Assembly: GCA_937896835.1 (NCBI GenBank)
Contig: CALBOJ010000051.1
Coordinates: 1 to 7,622 of the forward strand
Direction of reading: 5' to 3'
Source: an uncultured Collinsella sp.
Lineage (GTDB): Bacteria; Actinomycetota; Coriobacteriia; Coriobacteriales; Coriobacteriaceae
DNA length: 7,622 nt
In this document: piece after piece, positions 1 to 4,065 of the stretch
Numbering within the stretch: the stretch's first letter is position 1
Layout: every line of letters begins with the position of its first letter
Notes under the pieces: model-generated
Told to the model about the DNA's origin: nothing
Databases searched by the model: none
The model's input: the letters and a program-made list of their open reading frames with translations, nothing else
Program-made: the position numbers and the translations under genes

Positions 1-3
1 GCT

Positions 4-40
4 CACGACGGAGAGCACATTAAGTGCTCTCCTGTTCGTG
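4..40. other. Bipartite stem-loop at left edge
   Basis: A perfect 9-bp inner stem (GGAGAGCAC at 10-18 with GTGCTCTCC at 24-32) closes a five-base ATTAA loop. A second 5-bp outer stem (CACGA at 4-8 with TCGTG at 36-40) is separated from it by a small asymmetric internal loop. No T-run follows on either strand, so this is not a textbook Rho-independent terminator. It could still end a gene to the left of the window, or be a regulatory dyad. A second GC-rich hairpin (TGCCC at 66-70 with GGGCA at 82-86) follows. The rest of 1-196 holds no gene I can support. A plus-strand frame open from base 1 to a TGA at 112-114 could be the tail of an upstream gene, but has no recognisable content. Confidence 0.45.
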
Positions 41-151
41 CGGAACTCGCGACAAACTTAACCCCTGCCCCGGCACCCGGCGGGCAAACGTCGTTGGGCT
101 TATCACTGACATGAAATGGGCGCTTGCATATCGTCCGCTAGCTTGGCACGG

Positions 152-157
152 TACAAT
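152..157 (+). promoter_or_regulatory. Putative -10 element (TACAAT) of the methyltransferase gene
   Basis: TACAAT matches the sigma-70 -10 consensus at five of six bases and lies 39 bases before the ATG at 197. No convincing -35 hexamer is found 16 to 18 bases upstream; TTGCAT at 124-129 is too far away. The same hexamer precedes two other genes in this window at similar distances, which raises its credibility. The leader that follows is AT-rich and includes a short AATTT/AAATT dyad at 171-182. The ribosome binding site appears to be the GGGG at 186-189, seven bases from the ATG. Confidence 0.4.
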
Positions 158-196
158 GCTTTCAGATTTCAATTTGTAAATTAGTGGGGTTAATTC

Positions 197-1645
197 ATGG
201 CAGAATCTCGTGCGGAGCGTAAGGCTCGTCGTGCTTTGATCGAGGCAGCTGAGGGGTCGGAGGAGAAAAAATCTTCTAAGAAATCCAAGTCGTCTCTGGA
301 TGCGAAGGGTAAGTCGGCCAAGGGCAAGGCTAAGGCCAAGCGTCCCGGCTCTCGTCGGAGCGGGGATAAGGCACCTCAAGCTCGTTCCAAGCATTCGCAT
401 AAAGATCCGGTTTCGTCTGCGCGTAAGGCCGTGGATCCCAAGTCTCCCTGTTCGATCATGAAAGCTTGTGGTGGGTGTACGGCACTCAATCGTCCTTATA
501 AGAAGCAGTTGGCGGCCAAGCAGGCTGCTATGGAGGAGCTGTTTGCTGAGCTCTGCGAGCGCGAGGGCATTAGCGTCGACCCCATTCGCGGTATGGGAGT
601 CACCCTGGGAGACCCGGGTAAATATCTTGCGCCGCGTGGTTTTCGTCATAAGGCTGCCACTCCGTTTGCTCCCGGCAAAGAGGGCGCTGTCCGCTGCGGC
701 TTTTTTGAACGTGGGACGCACAAAATCGTCGCCGTTCCCAAATGCCCCGTTGAGGCGCCGGGCGCTCGTCAGATTCTCAACGGCATCGCTCGCGAGGCCG
801 AACGTCTGCATATTCCCGCCTTTAACGAAGACAAGCATCTGGGACTGCTTCGCTATGCCGTCGTTCGCTGCGGCTGGCGCACCGACCAGATTATGGTCAC
901 CCTCGTGACCGCTCAGCGCGACCTGCCGCATGCGCAGGAGTTCTTTGAGGCTGTCGCCGCACTCGATCCGCATATCGTCACCGTCGCTCAGAACATCAAC
1001 GGTCGCCCCGGAAATGCCATCTTGAGCGAGGAGACCCGTATCGTCTATGGCGCCGAATGCATGCGCGACCAGCTGCTCGGTTGTGAATTCGACATCTCCC
1101 CTACCGCGTTCTATCAGACCAATCCGCAGCAAACCGAGCTGCTCTATCGACTTGCCATTGACGGCATGGACCTGCAGCAGGGTGACATTCTTATGGACGC
1201 TTACTGCGGCAGCGGAACCATCGGCCTGTGCGCCGCGAAGGATGTCCAGGACAAGGGCATCGGCATTATGCTGCTCGGCGTGGAGCGCAACCCGGCGGGC
1301 ATTGCCGACGCACGTCGCAATGCCGAGCTCAACGGCCTCACCCGCAGCGCTTGGTTTATGGCCGACGACGCCACCGATTACATCCTGGACGCCGCCGACA
1401 ACAACGAGCGGATCGATGTCCTTTCCATCGACCCGCCGCGCGCCGGCTCCACCCCCGAGTTCCTCGAAGCCGCCTGCGCACTCAAGCCGCGCCGCATCAC
1501 CTATATCAGCTGCAACCCCGTGACCCAAGAACGCGACCTGCACCAGCTTCTCGACGGAGGCTATCGCCTGCTCAAGATCACGCCCGTCGACATGTTCCCC
1601 CATGCCGACCACACCGAGACCGTCGCGGTCCTCGAGCGCCGCTAA
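197..1645 (+). CDS. RlmC/RlmD-type (RumA family) iron-sulfur RNA m5U methyltransferase
   Basis: This 482-residue protein is a SAM-dependent RNA (uracil-5-)-methyltransferase, expected to methylate a uridine in 23S rRNA. Visible motifs: a [4Fe-4S] cysteine set C85, C91, C94 (CSIMKACGGC) with a probable fourth ligand C183; FYQTN near 305-309; SAM motif DAYCGSGTIGL at 334-344; acidic E363; DPPR at 412-415; catalytic nucleophile C439 in YISCNP; and the C-terminal HTETV with probable general base E474. The cluster separates it from TrmA, which lacks one. The target base (U747 or U1939 type) cannot be decided from sequence, so I give no symbol. Residues 1-84 are a Lys/Ser/Ala-rich, probably disordered tail in place of the TRAM domain of RlmD. 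Codon use shifts along the gene, from T-ending Arg/Ser/Ala codons early to C-ending codons late. The gene stands alone on this strand, with a TACAAT -10 candidate and a convergent terminator. Confidence 0.93.
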   Translation: MAESRAERKARRALIEAAEGSEEKKSSKKSKSSLDAKGKSAKGKAKAKRPGSRRSGDKAPQARSKHSHKDPVSSARKAVDPKSPCSIMKACGGCTALNRPYKKQLAAKQAAMEELFAELCEREGISVDPIRGMGVTLGDPGKYLAPRGFRHKAATPFAPGKEGAVRCGFFERGTHKIVAVPKCPVEAPGARQILNGIAREAERLHIPAFNEDKHLGLLRYAVVRCGWRTDQIMVTLVTAQRDLPHAQEFFEAVAALDPHIVTVAQNINGRPGNAILSEETRIVYGAECMRDQLLGCEFDISPTAFYQTNPQQTELLYRLAIDGMDLQQGDILMDAYCGSGTIGLCAAKDVQDKGIGIMLLGVERNPAGIADARRNAELNGLTRSAWFMADDATDYILDAADNNERIDVLSIDPPRAGSTPEFLEAACALKPRRITYISCNPVTQERDLHQLLDGGYRLLKITPVDMFPHADHTETVAVLERR

Positions 1646-1672
1646 CCAACACCGGTAGATTTTTGGGACAAG

Positions 1673-1702
1673 AAGGGGGCGGCCCGTTTGAACCGCCCCC
1701 TT
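1673..1702. terminator. Bidirectional Rho-independent terminator
   Basis: The stem AAGGGGGCGG (1673-1682) pairs perfectly with CCGCCCCCTT (1693-1702) around a 10-base loop. On the plus strand it is followed by TCGTT and sits 27 bases after the methyltransferase stop codon. On the minus strand it lies just beyond the PHP gene and is followed by TTGTCCC and then by the run complementary to 1660-1664. The T-tracts are short on both sides, but the very strong stem between convergent genes makes shared termination the natural reading. Confidence 0.8.
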
Positions 1703-1723
1703 TCGTTGGGCATATGAGTCTCG

Positions 1724-2545
1724 TTACATCCCCTTGCGCAGGTCGCACACGCCGGCTGCCGCCATCTCGCGCAGCAGCGTCTCGCGGTCGCGCGTCACGA
1801 TCAAATCCAGCGGGAAGTGAATCTCGTCAAGCATCTTGCGCGCGTGATCGAGTTTGCCAATGGCCATGCCAATGTGGGCATCGGTCGACACGCCAATACC
1901 CACGCCCAGCTCGGCGCAGCGCTCGGCGATCTTGCGGCATACGGCCCAATGCTCAGTGTCGACACCGTGTTCAAGACTATGGTTGTTGATCTCGATAATC
2001 TTGTGCTTGGCCTTGGCCGCCAGCAGCACCTCATCGATATCGAACGGCACGCCCGAGCGCCCCGTATGCCCCAGCATGAACACCTTGGGGTGATCCAGGG
2101 CATTGATGTACATCTCGGTTGTCTGGGCGAGCGTCGCGCCTTCGGCAAACTGCGGGTTATGCACGCTTGCCACCAAATAATCCAAATTACGCGTCACCAA
2201 ATCGAACAGCGAATGCTGGTGACTGTACGAATCGCCGGCAATATCGAGCGAAACGGGAATGTCCTCGCCAAACAGGCCTCCATCCAGCGAAACGATATCG
2301 GCCTCGGCACCACGCAGCACCAGCACGCCGCTCCAAATGCGCGGCCAGATATCCTGGTTAATAAAGAATTGGAAACTGCGCAGGTCATTGGGACAAGGCG
2401 TAACCATCGAGCTTAAATGATCGGCGGAACCGAGCACCTGAAGGCCGCGCTCTGCCGCCCAATAGATGTTCTCCTCGATGGTTGAGTACGCATGCGCAGA
2501 GAACATCGTATGAGTATGAATATCACAAGAAAGAAGGTAGGGCAT
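1724..2545 (-). CDS. PHP-domain metal-dependent phosphatase, YcdX type
   Basis: This 273-residue protein belongs to the PHP superfamily, close to E. coli YcdX: a trinuclear metal centre on a distorted TIM barrel, probably hydrolysing a phosphoester in the cytoplasm. All nine metal ligands can be placed by alignment: H10 and H12 (DIHTHT), H18 (AHAYST), H43 (ADH), E81 (LRGAEAD), H129 (ASVHNP), H160 (LGHTG), D222 and H224 (STDAH). The family signature IEINNHS lies at 184-190. The E81-to-H129 spacing is 48 residues against 28 between the matching YcdX ligands (E73, H101), so this copy carries about 20 extra residues there. The start at 2545 is chosen over in-frame upstream ATGs, up to 2689, because AAGGAG lies five bases before it and the protein then begins at the barrel's first strand. 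The substrate is unknown. It ends at the shared convergent terminator. Confidence 0.9.
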   Translation of the reverse strand: MPYLLSCDIHTHTMFSAHAYSTIEENIYWAAERGLQVLGSADHLSSMVTPCPNDLRSFQFFINQDIWPRIWSGVLVLRGAEADIVSLDGGLFGEDIPVSLDIAGDSYSHQHSLFDLVTRNLDYLVASVHNPQFAEGATLAQTTEMYINALDHPKVFMLGHTGRSGVPFDIDEVLLAAKAKHKIIEINNHSLEHGVDTEHWAVCRKIAERCAELGVGIGVSTDAHIGMAIGKLDHARKMLDEIHFPLDLIVTRDRETLLREMAAAGVCDLRKGM

Positions 2546-2550
2546 CGGGT

Positions 2551-2556
2551 CTCCTT
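2551..2556 (-). promoter_or_regulatory. Ribosome binding site fixing the PHP gene start
   Basis: AAGGAG on the minus strand, five bases before the ATG at 2545, is a near-perfect Shine-Dalgarno sequence. Upstream in-frame ATGs, including the one at 2689, would add up to 48 residues that resemble nothing in the family and lie partly within a stem-loop. The binding site therefore decides the start. Confidence 0.85.
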
Positions 2557-2582
2557 GTCCAGTATGGCCGTCGCGTATATTC

Positions 2583-2588
2583 ATTGTA
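2583..2588 (-). promoter_or_regulatory. Putative -10 element (TACAAT) of the PHP gene
   Basis: TACAAT on the minus strand in the context GCGTACAATG lies 37 bases before the start codon. The hexamer 17 bases upstream, TTACGA (2606-2611), matches the -35 consensus at only three positions and overlaps a small GCAGT/ACTGC hairpin (2602-2617). A further TACAAT on the same strand at 2688-2693 is a less likely alternative. A separate promoter here implies that the PHP gene need not depend on read-through from the aminotransferase gene. Confidence 0.4.
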
Positions 2589-2645
2589 CGCATAGCTTTC
2601 GGCAGTCGTAAAACTGCTTCATCCCAATCACACAACGGCATAGAC

Positions 2646-2676
2646 AACGGGGTCTGGCTTAAAACCAAACCCCGTT
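2646..2676 (-). terminator. Stem-loop after the aminotransferase gene, possible terminator
   Basis: AACGGGGT (2646-2653) pairs perfectly with ACCCCGTT (2669-2676). After one mismatch, TGG (2655-2657) pairs with CCA (2665-2667) around a seven-base loop. It starts 28 bases beyond the aminotransferase stop codon, where a terminator is expected, and upstream of the PHP gene's probable promoter. The base of the stem is followed on the minus strand by GTCTATGCC rather than a T-run, so intrinsic termination is uncertain. It could instead protect the 3' end or attenuate read-through. Confidence 0.4.
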
Positions 2677-2704
2677 TCACGTAAAACATTGTAAGCAGAG
2701 CGCT

Positions 2705-3895
2705 CTACTTTCGACGATATTCGTCGGCCAGCTGCTTCCAGGCAGGCAGCGAGTTGACGATTGTCTCATAGCTCACGCAGTAGCCCAGGCGGAACCAGCC
2801 CGGCATGCCAAAGCTATCCGAAGGCACCGCGAGCAGCTCATACTTCTTCGCGCGCTCACAGAACGCATTCGCATCGGGCTCCAGTGCCTTCACCCACAGG
2901 TAGAATGCACCATCCGGCTCAACATAGGTGTAGCCGTACTCCGCTAGTGCGTCGGTAAGCGCGGTGCGGTTGCGAGCATAGGCCTCGACATCACTCGGCT
3001 CATCGATGCAATCGATGATCACGCGCTGGAAGAGCGCCGGTGCACACACGAAGCCCAGCGTACGGGCGGCACCGGCAACGGCGGGCATTAGACGAGCTGC
3101 CTGAGGATTCGTATTGGGAACCAGGATCCACCCGACGCGCTCGCCCGGTAGCGAAAGCGACTTGGAATACGAGTAGCACACGATGGTGTGCTCGTAGATC
3201 GAAGGCACCCAAGGCACCTCGGCGCCATAGACAATCTCGCGATACGGCTCATCAGAGATGAGCATAATCGGATTCTCGGGATCGCGCTGAGCGTTGGCCT
3301 CGCGCAGAACATTGGCCAGTCGCGTCAGCGTGTCGCGTGTATATACGGCACCGGTCGGATTGTTGGGCGAGTCGATGATGACGGCAGCCGTCTTATCGGT
3401 AATCGCCTTGAGCACGTTACTCACGCCCAGCTGGAACGTATCTTCATCGGCGAGCGCCTCGACGCACGTGCAACCAGCTTTCTCGATCCACACGCGATAC
3501 TCCGGGAAGTACGGAGCGATAACGATGACCTCGTCGCCCGGATTGGTAATCGCGTTGAGCGTGCAGGTGAGCGAAGCCGCGGCACCCACCGTCATAAAGA
3601 CGTCCTTGCCCTCATAGCTCGTGCCAAAGCGACGGTTGAGCGAGTCGGCGACGGCTGCTCGACATTGCGGCAGACCCGGCGCAGGCGTGTATCCATGCAG
3701 TTGGTCGCTCGGCAGCTCCAAGGCCTTCTTAATGGACTCAGCCACGGCGGCAGGTGCCGGAACGCTCGGGTTACCCAGCGAAAAATCGAATACGTTCTCC
3801 GCGCCGATCTGTGCCTTGCGCTCAAGGCCATAGCTAAAGATCTCACGGATGATGGAGCTTTCCGCACCGCGAGCATACATAGTTTCGTTGATCAT
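2705..3895 (-). CDS. Class I/II PLP-dependent aminotransferase
   Basis: This 396-residue fold-type I enzyme is expected to transfer an amino group between an amino acid and a 2-oxo acid in the cytoplasm, using pyridoxal phosphate. Family landmarks in order: FSLGNPSVP near 38-46; GYTPAPGLP at 68-76; phosphate-cup region TVGAAASLT at 102-110; YFPEY at 129-133; N179 in PNNPTG; D215 in ISDEPY, which should contact the pyridine nitrogen; Schiff-base lysine K245 in SYSKSLSLPGER, with R252 as a phosphate contact; and R369 in FRLGY as the substrate carboxylate binder. It fits the broad AspB/AspC-like group (COG0436), but the amino donor cannot be told from sequence. The start at 3895 is preferred over 3994 because AAAGGGG lies five bases upstream and the longer frame begins inside a palindrome. 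It probably has its own promoter, between the palindrome and the gene. Confidence 0.92.
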   Translation of the reverse strand: MINETMYARGAESSIIREIFSYGLERKAQIGAENVFDFSLGNPSVPAPAAVAESIKKALELPSDQLHGYTPAPGLPQCRAAVADSLNRRFGTSYEGKDVFMTVGAAASLTCTLNAITNPGDEVIVIAPYFPEYRVWIEKAGCTCVEALADEDTFQLGVSNVLKAITDKTAAVIIDSPNNPTGAVYTRDTLTRLANVLREANAQRDPENPIMLISDEPYREIVYGAEVPWVPSIYEHTIVCYSYSKSLSLPGERVGWILVPNTNPQAARLMPAVAGAARTLGFVCAPALFQRVIIDCIDEPSDVEAYARNRTALTDALAEYGYTYVEPDGAFYLWVKALEPDANAFCERAKKYELLAVPSDSFGMPGWFRLGYCVSYETIVNSLPAWKQLADEYRRK

Positions 3896-3900
3896 CTGTT

Positions 3901-3907
3901 CCCCTTT
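3901..3907 (-). promoter_or_regulatory. Ribosome binding site fixing the aminotransferase start
   Basis: AAAGGGG on the minus strand lies five bases before the ATG at 3895. The same spacing is seen for the PHP gene (AAGGAG) and hpt (AAAGGG, 6760-6765). It supports this start over the in-frame ATG at 3994, which lies in the palindromic repeat and has no comparable site. Confidence 0.85.
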
Positions 3908-3919
3908 CGCATAGGCGCT

Positions 3920-3925
3920 ATTGTA
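3920..3925 (-). promoter_or_regulatory. Putative -10 element (TACAAT) of the aminotransferase gene
   Basis: TACAAT on the minus strand in the context GCGTACAATA lies 24 bases before the start codon, giving a very short leader of roughly 15 to 20 bases if used. No good -35 hexamer is seen at 16 to 18 bases (CGGCAC at 17). The large palindrome at 3955-4016 lies just upstream of where a -35 would be, so it would not be part of this transcript. Confidence 0.4.
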
Positions 3926-3954
3926 CGCTTTAGTCGGGCAAAGTGCCGCAGTAA

Positions 3955-4016
3955 TGTTAATTGGGGACAGACTTAAATGCGTGAAAACGCCCATTTAAGT
4001 CTGTCCCCAATCAACA
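3955..4016. repeat. 62-bp near-perfect palindrome, REP/MITE-like
   Basis: The arm at 3960-3979, beginning ATTGGGGACAG, is the exact reverse complement of 3992-4011, giving 20 perfect base pairs. Beyond one mismatch (3959/4012) a further four bases pair (TGTT at 3955-3958 with AACA at 4013-4016). The 12-base centre can itself fold as GCGT-GAAA-ACGC. It has no T-tract, is separate from the ftsH terminator next to it, and contains no gene. Size, symmetry and intergenic position fit a REP-type element mobilised in trans by a Y1 (RAYT) transposase, or a small MITE. That identity is inference from form and from general familiarity with GGGGACAGACT hairpins; no second copy lies in this window. Confidence 0.75.
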
Positions 4017-4020
4017 AAGG

Positions 4021-4054
4021 AAAAAGCCTCCGCAGGTTTCCCCGCAGAGGCTTT
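4021..4054 (-). terminator. Rho-independent terminator of ftsH
   Basis: On the minus strand, AAAGCCTC (4054-4047) pairs with GAGGCTTT (4030-4023). Inside, interrupted GC and GG/CC pairs close a short loop. The stem runs into TTTTT (4025-4021) and then CCTTTG. It lies 12 bases past the ftsH stop codon, in the correct orientation, with a proper U-tract, and is the most convincing intrinsic terminator in the window. Confidence 0.88.
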
Positions 4055-4065
4055 CGCCACAAAGA

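Noticed and set aside
1..114. Possible C-terminal end of an upstream plus-strand gene (frame open from base 1 to TGA at 112-114)
   Set aside because: Only 37 codons are visible, with no recognisable motif, and they run through a strong hairpin. Too little to call a gene.
111..179. A 22-codon plus-strand ORF (MKWALAYRPL...) in the methyltransferase leader
   Set aside because: No ribosome binding site precedes it, and it spans the probable -10 element, so it would not lie on that transcript.
20..1612. A 530-codon open frame on the minus strand opposite the methyltransferase gene
   Set aside because: It is antisense to a gene with intact family motifs throughout, shows no recognisable domain, and long antisense frames are expected from C- or G-ending codons.
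2546..2689. N-terminal extension of the PHP protein by 48 residues
   Set aside because: The extra residues have no family match, and a near-perfect AAGGAG site lies five bases before the ATG at 2545.
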